Source: Jannaschia sp. S6380
GTDB taxonomy: Bacteria; Pseudomonadota; Alphaproteobacteria; Rhodobacterales; Rhodobacteraceae
Length of the DNA stretch: 64,000 bases
Direction: 5' to 3'
Assembly (NCBI RefSeq): GCF_023015695.1
Contig: NZ_JALKAS010000002.1
Span: 702,501 to 766,500 of the forward strand
The position numbers and the translations under genes were made by a program. Positions 26,076 to 35,830 of the stretch are shown here, in pieces. The notes below the pieces were generated by a model. It ran no database searches, was not told where the DNA came from, and worked only from the letters and a program-made list of their open reading frames with translations. The stretch's first letter is position 1, and each line of letters starts with the position of its first letter.

Positions 26076-26729
26076 ATGGCTGGCGAAAACCTCTCTCCGG
26101 ACATCACTTGGAAGGACGGGACGCCCGTGGCCCGTCGGTTCGACGACCCGTACTATTCGCTCGGCGGAGGGCTGGAGGAGGCGCGGCACGTCTTCCTGCA
26201 TGGCAACGACCTCCCCGAACGCCTACGCGATGGCTTTCATGTCGGCGAATTGGGGTTCGGTACCGGGCTGAACGCATTGGCGCTTTCGCGGATGGTCCCG
26301 GACGGGATGCGGCTGTGCTTCACGTCGTTCGAAGCCTATCCGATGTCCCGCGACGACATGGCCCGAGCCCTCGCACCTTTCGCGGGTCCGGACACGGCGG
26401 CCCTGCTCGAACAATGGCCGGCGGAGCGCATGACGCTGCCCGGCCTGGACCTGCGCGTGGTCCTAGGCGACGCACGCGTCACCCTGCCGGCATGGGACGG
26501 GCGCGCCGAGGCGTGGTTCCTCGACGGGTTCGCGCCGGCGAAGAACCCCGAGATGTGGGGCGCGGCGCTGATGTCGGCCGTGGCGCGTCACACCGCGCCG
26601 GGCGGGACCTTCGCCACCTATACTGCGGCGGGCGCGGTTCGGGCTGCCCTGGGCGCCGCCGGGTTCGACGTCGTTCGCATGCCGGGTTTTGGGCGCAAGC
26701 GTCACATGACGCGGGGCCGGCTGGCATGA
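26076..26729 (+). CDS. mnmD: tRNA 5-methylaminomethyl-2-thiouridine(34) methyltransferase (MnmD)
   Basis: 217 residues. It corresponds to the N-terminal methyltransferase half of E. coli MnmC. The opening ITWKDGTPVARRFDDPYYS, the SAM-binding GELGFGTGLNALALSR, and EAWFLDGFAPAKNPEMW are family signatures. It methylates nm5(s2)U34 in tRNA. The ATG at 26076 follows a GCAGGG. It overlaps the downstream transporter gene by 4 bases and is divergent from the FAD partner. Confidence 0.92.
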   Translation: MAGENLSPDITWKDGTPVARRFDDPYYSLGGGLEEARHVFLHGNDLPERLRDGFHVGELGFGTGLNALALSRMVPDGMRLCFTSFEAYPMSRDDMARALAPFAGPDTAALLEQWPAERMTLPGLDLRVVLGDARVTLPAWDGRAEAWFLDGFAPAKNPEMWGAALMSAVARHTAPGGTFATYTAAGAVRAALGAAGFDVVRMPGFGRKRHMTRGRLA

Positions 26730-27583
26730 CGGGCGATCGGCTGGGCATCGCGCTGATGGTCGCGACGACCGCGGTCTTCGCGGCGCAGGACGGCCTGTCG
26801 CGTCATCTGGCCGCCGAATACAACGTGCTGATGATCGTAATGATCCGGTACTGGTTCTTCGCCGCTTTCGTCATCGCCCTCGCCGCGCGTCACGCGGGCG
26901 GCCTGCGCGCCGCGGCCCGGACGTCGCAGCCGGTTGTCCAGGCCGTTCGCGGTCTGCTTCTGGTGGCCGAGATCTGCGTGATGGTCGGTGGATTCGTCCT
27001 GCTGGGCTTGGTCGAGAGCCATGCCATCTTCGCGGTCTACCCGCTTCTGGTGGCGGCATTGTCGGGTCCCCTGCTGGGGGAGCGTGTGGGCTGGCGGCGT
27101 TGGGCCGCGATCGCGCTCGGCTTCGTGGGGGTCCTGGTGATCCTGCGTCCGGGCGCCGCCGTTTTTTCGCCGGCGGCCCTGGTTCCCCTGGCGGCGGCAA
27201 CGATGTTCGCCGTCTATGCCCTGCTGACGCGTTTCGTGGCACGACGGGACACGACGGCGACCAGTTTCTTCTGGACCGGCGTGGTGGGCGCAGTCGCGAT
27301 CACCGCGGTCGGCGTCTGGACGTGGGAGCCGATGGCCCGCGACGACTGGATCTGGATGGCCGCGCTCTGCCTTGCGGGCGCGTCCGGGCACTGGCTCCTG
27401 ATCCGCGCCTATGCCGCGGCCGAGGCCAGTACCGTCCAGCCATTCGCCTATCTGCAACTGGTCTTCGCCTCGCTGATCGGCGTGCTGGTCTTTTCCGAGA
27501 CGGTGGCACCGCATGTCCTGCTGGGCGCGGCCATCGTGATCGCGGCCGGGCTTTTCACGCTGCTCCGCCAGCGGGCGGCCTGA
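26726..27583 (+). CDS. DMT-superfamily transporter (EamA type)
   Basis: 285 residues with about ten hydrophobic helices in two repeated EamA halves. The first contains the RYWFFAAFVIALAAR region and ends at LGFVGVLVILRPG; the second ends VFSETVAPHVLLGAAIVIAAGLFTLLR. Probably an exporter of small metabolites. The ATG overlaps the mnmD stop (ATGA), so it is translationally coupled, but this does not reveal the substrate. Confidence 0.87.
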   Translation: MTGDRLGIALMVATTAVFAAQDGLSRHLAAEYNVLMIVMIRYWFFAAFVIALAARHAGGLRAAARTSQPVVQAVRGLLLVAEICVMVGGFVLLGLVESHAIFAVYPLLVAALSGPLLGERVGWRRWAAIALGFVGVLVILRPGAAVFSPAALVPLAAATMFAVYALLTRFVARRDTTATSFFWTGVVGAVAITAVGVWTWEPMARDDWIWMAALCLAGASGHWLLIRAYAAAEASTVQPFAYLQLVFASLIGVLVFSETVAPHVLLGAAIVIAAGLFTLLRQRAA

Positions 27584-27595
27584 GGGCGCGCCCTG

Positions 27596-29575
27596 TCAGT
27601 TGCCGCGCGTGGTCCCGACGCCCGGCGGCACCAGCGTCTCGTAGCCGTCCTTCAGCCATTCGAGCAGCGGGACGTCATCCGTCCGGCCCGTCAGTCGCGC
27701 GTGATAGGGCAGAAGGCTCTCGGACACCCGCATGATGTAGTTGCGCGTCTCCGAGAACGGCACATCTTCGATCCAGTCGACGACATCGACCGACGGGTCG
27801 GAGGGATCGCCGAACCGGCGCGACCAACGCCGCGCCCGGCTGGGCCCGGCGTTGTAGGCGGCCGGGACCAGCACCGGCGAATAGCCGAACTCCAGCTCCA
27901 ACTCGCCCAGGTAGGCCGTGCCCAGCCGCGCGTTGTAGAGCGGGTCGGCCAGGAGGGCCGATTGCCGATAGGGCAGCCCGACCAGCCCCGCCATTTCGCG
28001 TGCCGTGCCGGGCATCAGCTGCATCAGGCCGGCCGCGCCGGCGCCGGACGTGACGACGGGGTCGAACTCGCTCTCGCGCCGGGCGATCGACAGCGCCAGT
28101 TCCGGCGCGACCGGGCTGTCGAGTTCGGCCAGTTCGGTCAGGGGGAAATAGCCGCGGTGCAGCTCATGCCCGGCCTGCGCCGCGCGTTTCGCGACCAGCA
28201 GCGCGATATGCGGGTCTTTCAGATCGTCGAGTACGACGTCGATCAGGGTCCCGATCTCCGCCCGCGGAAGGCTTTCGGCAAGATGTGTCAGGAAGCGTTC
28301 CGCCAGGTTGCGTTCGCCCATGTCGTTCAACAGGCGACCGGCGGCCAGCACGGTGCTGTCCGCGAAGGACGTCGCCGCAAGCGGCGGGAATGCCTCCGTC
28401 CCCGTCAACAGGGGATCGGCGGGCAGGCCCGCCCGTGCCGCGGCGAGCTGACCGTAGAAGCTCGTCTGGAACTGCGCACCCTGGGCGTAGGCCGCGCCGG
28501 CGCCCGAAAGGTCGCCTGCCGCCTCGAGCGCGCGGCCGAGCCAATATCCCGCCCGCCCCTTGGAAATGGGCGAGGCGACGTTGGCGTCGAAGATGCGGAA
28601 ATGTGCTGCCGCGTCCTCCGGCCGGTCCAGGAAACGCAGCGCGATGTAGCCCGCCAGCCATTCGGTTGCCGCGATGTTGCGATCGCCGTCCGGCAGATGA
28701 TTGCGCGCCGCGACGCGATAGGCGTCCTCGGGTCGGCCATCCTGCATCAGCCCGCGCGCCAGGCGTTCGCGATGCGCGCCCCATTCAACCGGCGCGCCTA
28801 ACGTGTCCGCCGTCTCGTCATAGGCGAAAAGCAACTCCAGCGCGTCGTCCCGGCGGCCCTTGTCCAGGCGCCAGCGGAATCGTTCGTAGGCAAGCCCCTG
28901 ATGGTCGCGGAACGCCTCGGGCACCGCCTCGATCAGGGTGTCCACGCCGGGGCGGCCGTCGCGCAGCGCGATGCGGGCCCGCGCCAGGGCGGCTTCGGGC
29001 CCGGACACGCGGGCCAGCACGCGTTCCGCCGAACTCAGGTCGCCGGACCAGACCATGGCATCCAGCCGGGCGCCGTCGAACGGTCGGAGGATGTCATCGA
29101 AGATCTCCAGGAAGCCCGCCTCCGACGATGCCGGCATCGGCATCGAAAGCCAGGCGTCGATGGCGACCGTTTCTGCCTCGGTGTGGCGCCCCTCGGCACG
29201 CAGGGCGATGGCCAGAAGCAGGGCCCCTTTCGACGTGCGCGGGGACTGGCCCGCGAAGAAGGCGATGATCCGCGCGGGCGAGGTCGTGGGCGGGATGTCC
29301 AGTTCCACCCGCGCGCGCAGCAGGTCCAGCCCCGGCCAGTCGGCGTTCCGGATCAGGAACGCCTCGCCCTCCGCGAAGGTGCCCAGCCGGTTGCGCAGCA
29401 GATGCCAGTGCAGCAGGTCGCGCGCCAACACGTCGTCGATCTCGGACAACTGGGCGCGGGCCTGCCCGGTCTCGCCCGAACGCAACGCCTCCAGCCCGCG
29501 CGCCAGATCGGAATCGGCCGCGGCAGGCAGGAGCGAGAGGAGCACCGCGAGCGCGGCGAACAGTAGGGTCGGCAT
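27596..29575 (-). CDS. Soluble lytic murein transglycosylase (Slt70-like)
   Basis: 659 residues. A signal peptide covers about 1-20 (LLFAALAVLLSLLPAAA). A long alpha-superhelical region fills most of the protein. The C-terminal SLT domain has the catalytic Glu in LSIARRESEFDPVVTSGAGAAGLMQLMPGTAREMA, plus VPAAYNAGPSRARRW and ETRNYIMRVSE. It cleaves peptidoglycan glycan strands in the periplasm with 1,6-anhydro ends. It is divergent from dapA over a 136-base gap in which I see no other gene. Confidence 0.92.
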   Translation of the reverse strand: MPTLLFAALAVLLSLLPAAADSDLARGLEALRSGETGQARAQLSEIDDVLARDLLHWHLLRNRLGTFAEGEAFLIRNADWPGLDLLRARVELDIPPTTSPARIIAFFAGQSPRTSKGALLLAIALRAEGRHTEAETVAIDAWLSMPMPASSEAGFLEIFDDILRPFDGARLDAMVWSGDLSSAERVLARVSGPEAALARARIALRDGRPGVDTLIEAVPEAFRDHQGLAYERFRWRLDKGRRDDALELLFAYDETADTLGAPVEWGAHRERLARGLMQDGRPEDAYRVAARNHLPDGDRNIAATEWLAGYIALRFLDRPEDAAAHFRIFDANVASPISKGRAGYWLGRALEAAGDLSGAGAAYAQGAQFQTSFYGQLAAARAGLPADPLLTGTEAFPPLAATSFADSTVLAAGRLLNDMGERNLAERFLTHLAESLPRAEIGTLIDVVLDDLKDPHIALLVAKRAAQAGHELHRGYFPLTELAELDSPVAPELALSIARRESEFDPVVTSGAGAAGLMQLMPGTAREMAGLVGLPYRQSALLADPLYNARLGTAYLGELELEFGYSPVLVPAAYNAGPSRARRWSRRFGDPSDPSVDVVDWIEDVPFSETRNYIMRVSESLLPYHARLTGRTDDVPLLEWLKDGYETLVPPGVGTTRGN

Positions 29576-29711
29576 CTTGGCGTCTCTGATAGCGTGTTTC
29601 GCCTCGTGTTGCGACTAGCAGCGTCGCGCGGCCTCGGGAACCATCGCCTTGCCGTGTCCGATCGCCGCGGCTAGTTTCCGCGCGATCTCGGACCTTACGG
29701 AGGAAGCACCG

Positions 29712-30584
29712 ATGTTCAAAGGCTCCATGCCGGCACTGGTGACCCCCTTCGCCAAGGGCCGGATCGATTTCGATGCACTGGACGCGTTGGTCGACTGGCA
29801 GATCGAGGAGGGCTCGCATGGGCTGGTTCCCGTCGGCACGACCGGCGAAAGCCCCACCCTGAGCCACGAGGAGCACGAGGCCGTCGTCGAGGCCGTCGTC
29901 CGCCGCGCCGCCGGCCGCGTCAAGGTCATCGCCGGTGCCGGATCGAACAACACTGCCGAGGCGCTGCGCTTCGTCGAACATGCGCGCGACGTGGGCGCGG
30001 ACGGGGCCCTGGTGGTTACGCCCTATTACAACAAGCCGACGCAGGCCGGGCTGATCGCGCATTACGCCGCGCTGAACGAGGTCGGCCTGCCGATCGTCAT
30101 CTACAACATCCCCGGCCGGTCCGTCGTCGACATGGCGCCCGCCACCATGGGCGAACTGGCCAAGCTGCCCAATATCGTGGGCGTCAAGGACAGCACCGGC
30201 GACGTCACCCGCGTCAGCGCGCAGGCCATGGCCTGCGGTTCCGATTTCGTGCAGCTGTCGGGCGAGGATGCGATGGCCGTCGCCTTCAATGCCCAAGGCG
30301 GGCAGGGCTGCATCTCGGTCACCTGCAACGTCGCCCCGCGCCTCCTGAGCGAGATGCACGAGGCCTGCTTCGTCAACGATTTCGCCGCCGCCCGCGACAT
30401 CCAGGACCGCCTCATGCCCCTTCACCACGCGATCTTTGCCGAACCGGGCCTGGTGGGCGCGAAATACGCACTGTCCCTGCTCGGCCGCTGCTCGGAGGAG
30501 GTACGTCTGCCGCTGGTCGGCGCGACCGAAGGCACCAGGGCCCGGATCGCCGACGCGATGCGCCACGCGGGCCTGCTGAACTGA
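29712..30584 (+). CDS. dapA: 4-hydroxy-tetrahydrodipicolinate synthase
   Basis: 290 residues. It condenses pyruvate and aspartate semialdehyde in lysine and diaminopimelate synthesis. The Schiff-base lysine is K159 (GVKDSTGD). The proton-relay residues T43-T44 (VGTTGESP) and Y131 (IYNIPGR) are present. GGAGGAAG lies 6 bases before the ATG at 29712. It is followed after 8 bases by an MFS exporter gene. Confidence 0.95.
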   Translation: MFKGSMPALVTPFAKGRIDFDALDALVDWQIEEGSHGLVPVGTTGESPTLSHEEHEAVVEAVVRRAAGRVKVIAGAGSNNTAEALRFVEHARDVGADGALVVTPYYNKPTQAGLIAHYAALNEVGLPIVIYNIPGRSVVDMAPATMGELAKLPNIVGVKDSTGDVTRVSAQAMACGSDFVQLSGEDAMAVAFNAQGGQGCISVTCNVAPRLLSEMHEACFVNDFAAARDIQDRLMPLHHAIFAEPGLVGAKYALSLLGRCSEEVRLPLVGATEGTRARIADAMRHAGLLN

Positions 30585-30592
30585 CCCACCGC

Positions 30593-31753
30593 ATGCCTGC
30601 GGGGCTGATCCCCGTCCTGTCGCTGGCCAACTTCGTCATCGGCATGGGCGCCTTCCTCGTCGTGGGCGCGCTGACGCCGATCGCGCGCGGCCTGTCGATG
30701 TCCGCGGCCGAGGCCGGTTCGGTCCTGACCGTCTATGCCCTGTCCTACGCGGTCCTCTCGCCGGTGTTGGTCGCGCTGACCGGACGCATCGGGCGCCGGC
30801 GGGTGATGACGGCCGGAATGGTCCTGTTCGCGGCCGGCGCGACCGCCTCGGCCCTCGCCCCGTCCGAGGGGTGGCTGCTCGCCGCGCGCGTTTTGGCTGC
30901 GTCGGGGGCGGGGATGACCACGCCGGTGGCCGCCGCCGTCGCCGTGGCCCTCGCCCCGCCCGAGGCGCGCGGGCGCGTTCTGGCCCGTGTTTTCCTGGGG
31001 CTGACCCTGGCCCAGGTCGCCGGTGTCCCCTTCGGCAGTTGGGTGGCCTACGCGCATGGCTGGCGCGCGGCCTTCGTGCTGGTGGCGGGTCTGGCCGCGC
31101 TGGCGGCGGTTGCAATCTGGATCCGGGTCCCGGCGGGGCTCTCGTTCCAGCCGGTGCGTCTTGCCGATCTGGCGGCCGTGCTGCGCGCCCCGCGCCTGAT
31201 GCTGGCAATCCTGTTCACGGCCAGTTTCCTCGGCGCGATCTACGTGCCGTTCACCTATGTCGCCCCGCTGCTGGAGACGACGCTCGGGCTCGGCCGCGAC
31301 GGGGTGACGCTGGCGCTCGTCATCGCGGGGGCGGGGGCGGTCGTGGGCAACCTTGCGGGCGGGCGCATGTCCGACCGGCTGGGGCCGTACCGCTCGCTTC
31401 TGATCCTCGCGTGCCTCCAGGTCGGGCTCATGCCGCTCCTGTCGCTGCTGCCGGTGCCGCTTGCCGCGGCCTTCGCGCTGATCTTCGTGTGGATGGCCGC
31501 GGGCTATGCGTTCAACGCAGGGCAGCAGGTGCGGCTGGTCGCGCTGGCCGGAGCGCGCGCCCCAGTGGCGCTGTCGCTGCACGCGGCCTCGATCTATCTG
31601 GGCGCGGCCATCGGAGCGGCGGCGGGCGGCGTGGTCGTGGCACGCTACGGCGTGGGCGCGGCGGGGCTGGCGGGCGGGATCGCGGCGCTGGGGGCCGTGG
31701 TGCACATCGTCATGTCGCGCCAGCCCGTGGACACCGACCGGGCGGACGCCTAA
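30593..31753 (+). CDS. MFS transporter (DHA1, AraJ-like exporter)
   Basis: 386 residues with twelve hydrophobic helices. It begins IPVLSLANFVIGMGAFLVVGALTPIARGLSMS, and motif A-like loops are seen in ALTGRIGRRRVMTAG and GGRMSDRLGPYRSLL. The pattern resembles arabinose or sugar efflux and drug/H+ antiporters. The substrate is unknown. It starts 8 bases after dapA and ends 9 bases before smpB, so the three genes probably share a transcript. Confidence 0.87.
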   Translation: MPAGLIPVLSLANFVIGMGAFLVVGALTPIARGLSMSAAEAGSVLTVYALSYAVLSPVLVALTGRIGRRRVMTAGMVLFAAGATASALAPSEGWLLAARVLAASGAGMTTPVAAAVAVALAPPEARGRVLARVFLGLTLAQVAGVPFGSWVAYAHGWRAAFVLVAGLAALAAVAIWIRVPAGLSFQPVRLADLAAVLRAPRLMLAILFTASFLGAIYVPFTYVAPLLETTLGLGRDGVTLALVIAGAGAVVGNLAGGRMSDRLGPYRSLLILACLQVGLMPLLSLLPVPLAAAFALIFVWMAAGYAFNAGQQVRLVALAGARAPVALSLHAASIYLGAAIGAAAGGVVVARYGVGAAGLAGGIAALGAVVHIVMSRQPVDTDRADA

Positions 31754-31762
31754 GTCAGCCCC

Positions 31763-32239
31763 ATGGCCAAGGATGACAAGGACAAGAACTACAAGGTGAT
31801 CGCCGAGAACCGGCGTGCCCGCTACGACTATGCCATCGAGGACGACCTGGAATGCGGGATCATGCTCGAGGGGTCGGAGGTCAAGTCGCTGCGCCAGGGC
31901 GGCGCCAACATCGCCGAGAGCTATGCCGAGGTGAAGGAGGGGGAGCTGTGGCTGGTCAACGGCTACATCGCCCCCTACGTCCAAGCTAGGACTTTCGGGC
32001 ACGAGGAGCGCCGCCGCCGCAAACTGCTGGTATCGCGGCGGGAAATCTCCCGCCTGTGGAACGCCACGGCCCGCGAGGGATACACGATCGTCCCGCTCGT
32101 GCTGTATTTCAACCACCGCGGAATGGTGAAGATCAAGATCGGCGTCGGCAAGGGCAAGAAAAACCACGACAAGCGCGAAGCGTCGGCCAAGCGCGACTGG
32201 CAGCGTCAGAAGGCCCGGCTTCTCAAGGATCACGGGTGA
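31763..32239 (+). CDS. smpB: SsrA-binding protein SmpB
   Basis: 158 residues. It binds tmRNA and mediates trans-translation on stalled ribosomes. Signatures: [46 protein letters not shown], and the basic C-terminal tail ([27 protein letters not shown]) that mimics an anticodon stem in the mRNA channel. The tmRNA gene (ssrA) is not in the window. Confidence 0.96.
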   Translation: MAKDDKDKNYKVIAENRRARYDYAIEDDLECGIMLEGSEVKSLRQGGANIAESYAEVKEGELWLVNGYIAPYVQARTFGHEERRRRKLLVSRREISRLWNATAREGYTIVPLVLYFNHRGMVKIKIGVGKGKKNHDKREASAKRDWQRQKARLLKDHG

Positions 32240-32303
32240 GGCCCGTCCGTCCCGGGGCGGATCGTGCGCCGACCCCACCGGGCGCCGCCTTGCGCGCCGT
32301 GCC

Positions 32304-33452
32304 ATGACGTCCATCCTGCCTGCCCTGCGGCTGAGCCGGGCGCCCGTCTCCGCCTTCATGGCGGTCGGCCTGACCTGGGGATGCGTGGCGGCGATGGCGC
32401 CCGTCCTGAAGGCCCGGATCGGCGTCGACGACGCAACCTTCGGCCTCTTGCTTCTGGGTACCGCGATCGGTCTGGCAACGACACTCTACGTGGCGCCGCG
32501 ATGGGACCGGCGGATGGGCGCTTGGGCGATGCCCGCAGGCACGGTGATGCTTGCCCTGGCGGCCGTCCTTCCGGCCTTCGCGGTGACCGTCCCGGCCTTC
32601 TTCGTGATCCTCGCGGTGATGGGGGCGACGTCCGGGTTGACCGACGTGGTCATGAACGCGCGCGTCTCCGAGATCGAGGCCCGGACCGAGCGCAGTTTGA
32701 TGAACGTGAACCACGCCATGTTCTCGGTCGCCTATGCCGCCTCCGCGCTGCTGACGGGCGCCATGCGCGAGGCTGGATGGGCGCCGGAGGCGATCTTTCC
32801 GGCCATTGCCGCGCTGGTCCTGTTGACGGCGCCCTTCCAGATGATGCAGGTCGCCCCGGCGGCCACCGATGCGGAGCTGCGCGCACGCCGCCTGCCGCTG
32901 TCGCTGGTGGCGCTGTGCGGCGGGATTGTCCTGATCGGGTTCATGGCCGAGGCCACCGTCGAAAGCTGGTCCGCCCTTCATATCGAACGGACCTTGAGAG
33001 GCGGCGCCGCCGAGGGCGCATTCGGCCCGGCCATGCTGGGCCTGACGATGGCCGTCGGGCGCTTTTCGGGCCAGGCCGTCGCCGCGCGCCTGTCCGAGAT
33101 CGGCGTGATCCGCATCGCGGCGGGGCTGGCGGTGGCCGGCGTGCTCATCGCGGCGGCGGCGCCCACCCCCGTGACCGCCTATGTCGGGTTCGGGTTGATG
33201 GGTCTCGGCATATCGGTGATCGGGCCGATGGGCCTCGCACTGGCGGGGCGGCTTTCGACGCCATCGATGCGCACGGCGGTGATCGCGCGCGTGGCGGTCA
33301 TCGGTTTTCTGGGGTTCTTCATCGCACCCGCGCTCATGGGCCTGGGCGCGCAGGCCTTCGGTCTGCGCTGGGCCTTCGCCTGCGTCGCGATCCTGTTGGC
33401 CCTGGTCTGGCCGCTCAGCCGTTTCGCCCGTGAGGCTCCCACTCGCCCCTGA
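32304..33452 (+). CDS. MFS transporter (YbjJ-like)
   Basis: 382 residues with about twelve hydrophobic helices. FMAVGLTWGCVAAMAPVLKARIGVDDATFGLLLLG and the helix-7 charged stretch FMAEATVESWSALHIERTLRGG recall the YbjJ/fucose-permease-like MFS branch. The substrate is unknown. Its last 38 bases overlap the convergent lldD gene, so the two transcripts are complementary at their 3' ends. Confidence 0.85.
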   Translation: MTSILPALRLSRAPVSAFMAVGLTWGCVAAMAPVLKARIGVDDATFGLLLLGTAIGLATTLYVAPRWDRRMGAWAMPAGTVMLALAAVLPAFAVTVPAFFVILAVMGATSGLTDVVMNARVSEIEARTERSLMNVNHAMFSVAYAASALLTGAMREAGWAPEAIFPAIAALVLLTAPFQMMQVAPAATDAELRARRLPLSLVALCGGIVLIGFMAEATVESWSALHIERTLRGGAAEGAFGPAMLGLTMAVGRFSGQAVAARLSEIGVIRIAAGLAVAGVLIAAAAPTPVTAYVGFGLMGLGISVIGPMGLALAGRLSTPSMRTAVIARVAVIGFLGFFIAPALMGLGAQAFGLRWAFACVAILLALVWPLSRFAREAPTRP

Positions 33453-34599
33453 ACCCCCTGGGGATCAGCAGGTCATGCGGCCCGACATCGTGGATGTCCT
33501 TTTCGCCGCAAAGCGCCATCGTGACGTCCAACTCCTTCCGGATCACCTCCAGGGCGTGCGTCACGCCGGCCTCGCCCATGGCGCCCAGGCCGTAGATGAA
33601 GGCGCGCCCGATATAGGTGCCCCGCGCGCCCAGGGCGACCGCCTTCAGCACGTCCTGCCCCGAGCGGATGCCGCCATCCATGTGGATCTCGACCTCGGAC
33701 CCCACCGCGTCCACGATCTCGGGCAGCATCCGGATTGAGCTGAGCGCGCCGTCGAGCTGTCGGCCGCCATGGTTCGACACCACGATGGCGTCGGCCCCGA
33801 CCTGCAGCGCCATGCGCGCATCCTCCGCGTCGAGGATGCCTTTCAGGATCAGCTTGCCACCCCATTTCTCCTTGATGCGGCGGATCTTGTCCCAGTCCAG
33901 CCGGGGGTCGAACTGCTCCGCCGTCCAGGATGAAAGGCTGGACGCGTCGCCGACCCCCTTGGCGTGACCCACGATATTGCCGAAAAACCTGCGTTTGGTC
34001 CGGGCCATGCCCAGGCCCCACTGCACCTTCGTCATCATGTTCGCGATCGAGGCGGGCGTCAGCTTGGGCGGCGCGCTGAGGCCGTTCTTCAGGTCCTTGT
34101 GGCGCTGGCCGAGGATCTGCAGATCCAGGGTCAGGACGAGCGCGTCGCAACCGGCCGCGCGGGCCCGTTCGATCAGGCGGTCGACGAAATCCTCGTCGCG
34201 CATGACGTAGAGCTGGAACCAGAACGGCTTGGTCGTGTGTTCCGCGACATCCTCGATCGAACAGATTGACATCGTGGACAGGGTGAAGGGCACGCCGGCC
34301 CGCTCGGCGGCGCGGGCGGCCAGGATCTCGCCATCGGCATGCTGCATGCCGGTCAGGCCGACGGGGGCCAGCGCCACGGGCATCGAAACCTCGCGCCCGA
34401 CCATCGTCGTCGCGACCGAGCGGCCCTCCATGTCGACGGCGACGCGCTGGCGCAGACGGATCAGGTCGAAATCGGTTTCGTTGTCACGGAATGTCTGTTC
34501 GGTCCACGACCCGGACTGACAGTAGTCGTAGAACATCTTCGGCACGCGGCGGCGGTAGATGTCGTGCAGATCGTCCACTGTCGTGATGGTGGGGGGCAT
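33415..34599 (-). CDS. lldD: L-lactate dehydrogenase (FMN-dependent, quinone-linked)
   Basis: 394 residues. An alpha-hydroxyacid oxidase family (beta/alpha)8 barrel that oxidises L-lactate to pyruvate and feeds electrons to quinone. Signatures: PVALAPVGLTGMQHADGEILAARAA (FMN phosphate site), FQLYVMRD, ALVLTLDLQ, and the catalytic His in SNHGGRQLDG (about residue 275). I start at ATG 34599 because GGAG lies 8-11 bases upstream and the residues match the family; the frame stays open to 34803, but that extension crosses the AT-rich promoter. It is divergent from the Acg-like gene. Confidence 0.92.
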   Translation of the reverse strand: MPPTITTVDDLHDIYRRRVPKMFYDYCQSGSWTEQTFRDNETDFDLIRLRQRVAVDMEGRSVATTMVGREVSMPVALAPVGLTGMQHADGEILAARAAERAGVPFTLSTMSICSIEDVAEHTTKPFWFQLYVMRDEDFVDRLIERARAAGCDALVLTLDLQILGQRHKDLKNGLSAPPKLTPASIANMMTKVQWGLGMARTKRRFFGNIVGHAKGVGDASSLSSWTAEQFDPRLDWDKIRRIKEKWGGKLILKGILDAEDARMALQVGADAIVVSNHGGRQLDGALSSIRMLPEIVDAVGSEVEIHMDGGIRSGQDVLKAVALGARGTYIGRAFIYGLGAMGEAGVTHALEVIRKELDVTMALCGEKDIHDVGPHDLLIPRGFRGEWEPHGRNG

Positions 34600-34664
34600 T
34601 GCGACACTCCGGAATTGGTCAGGTTTTCTAACCGCGTTCATGACGACGTGGCAATACAAGACGC

Positions 34665-34706
34665 TTGCATAAAGTGCAACGTTGTACCATATAGTACGAT
34701 ATTGCA
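34665..34706. promoter_or_regulatory. Double dyad in the lldD / Acg-like divergent promoter
   Basis: Two inverted repeats overlap. TTGCA-TAAAG-TGCAA (34665-34679) has perfect 5-bp arms. TGCAACGTTGTAC and GTACGATATTGCA (34675-34687, 34694-34706) are 13-base arms matching at 10 positions around CATATA. For the rightward gene, TTGCAT (34665-34670) and CATATA (34688-34693) are separated by 17 bases and could be the -35 and -10 elements. A dimeric regulator bound here would block both directions. The MarR-family gene at 35823 is the obvious candidate. Confidence 0.5.
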
Positions 34707-34723
34707 TTATATGGAGAGTCGAG

Positions 34724-35830
34724 ATGACCCGCATGACGCGCCGGAATACCCTGAAGCTGATCGGCGGGGGCACCATCCTTGCCGCAACCGCCGCGACCGG
34801 CACCTATCTCGGCACGCGCACGCCACACGCCGCGCTGGCGCCCTGGGCCATGGCCGGTCAGTACGACGATCCCCGGTTGCGCGCGCTCAGCTTTGCCTTG
34901 CTGGCGCCAAATCCGCACAACCGCCAGCCGTGGGAAATCGCCCTGGAGGGCGAGGACGGCGTCGTCCTGTGGCGCGACAAGACCCGCGATTTGCCCGTGA
35001 CGGATCCGTTCTCGCGGCAGTTGACCATCGGAATGGGGTGCTTTCTGGAACTCGGTCGAATGGCCGCGGCCGAGGAGGGGTTCGACACCGATGTCACCCT
35101 GTTCCCCGAAGGCGAGGACGGGCCCGTCGCGCGCCTGGGCCTGCGGAACGGTGGAACGCCCGATCCCCTCTTCGCACATGTCATGGAACGCCGATCCCAC
35201 AAAGAGCCGTTCGATCCCGTCGCCGTCGGACCCGAGGCGGACGTCCTGGCGCCCTACGCGCAGCTCTACCGTGACGGGCCCGACCGCGACCGCCTGCGAC
35301 AGATCGCCCGCGACGCCATGATGGTCGAGGCCAACACCCCCGCCGCCATGAAGGAAAGCGTCGACCTGTTCCGTATCGGGCGCGCCGAGATCGAGGCGAA
35401 CCCCGACGGCATCGACCTCGGCGGTCCCATGCTGGAAACGCTGGGGCGCGTGGGCCTTCTGTCGCGCGAGGCGGCGATGGACCCCGACAACCCCGGAACC
35501 CGCGGCCATCTGGAGGGCATGTCCGACACCATACTCAGTGCGCCGGCGATCCTGGCCCAGACGACGCGGACGAACACCCGCCTCGACCAGATCGAGACGG
35601 GGCGCCGCTGGATGCGCCTCAATCTGGCGGCAACGGGTGCGGGGCTGGCGCTTCGGCCCGTCAGCCAGGCGTTGCAGGAATATCCGGAGGTGGCTGAATA
35701 TCGTCGGGCCGTCCACGCGATCGTGGCACCGGATGGCGGAACGGTTCAAATGCTCGGCCTGCTGGGGTATGCAGAACGGACGCCGCGCACCCCGCGCTGG
35801 CCACTGGAGACACGTATCCGGAATGCCTGA
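34724..35830 (+). CDS. Tat-secreted nitroreductase-like flavoprotein (Acg family)
   Basis: 368 residues. The N-terminus MTRMTRRNTLKLIGGGT is a twin-arginine (Tat) signal, so the protein should be exported folded with its cofactor. The mature part has LLAPNPHNRQPWEI, LWRDKTRDLPVTDPFSRQLTIGMGCFLE and ERRSHKEPFD, all seen in the Acg-type FMN nitroreductase-like family, whose substrates are poorly defined. The ATG at 34724 has GGAGAG 5 bases upstream. Its stop overlaps the marR start by 8 bases. It is divergent from lldD. Confidence 0.83.
   Translation: MTRMTRRNTLKLIGGGTILAATAATGTYLGTRTPHAALAPWAMAGQYDDPRLRALSFALLAPNPHNRQPWEIALEGEDGVVLWRDKTRDLPVTDPFSRQLTIGMGCFLELGRMAAAEEGFDTDVTLFPEGEDGPVARLGLRNGGTPDPLFAHVMERRSHKEPFDPVAVGPEADVLAPYAQLYRDGPDRDRLRQIARDAMMVEANTPAAMKESVDLFRIGRAEIEANPDGIDLGGPMLETLGRVGLLSREAAMDPDNPGTRGHLEGMSDTILSAPAILAQTTRTNTRLDQIETGRRWMRLNLAATGAGLALRPVSQALQEYPEVAEYRRAVHAIVAPDGGTVQMLGLLGYAERTPRTPRWPLETRIRNA

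Noticed and set aside
34600..34803. N-terminal extension of lldD
   Set aside because: The frame stays open, but it passes through an AT-rich dyad-containing promoter and the residues do not fit the family.
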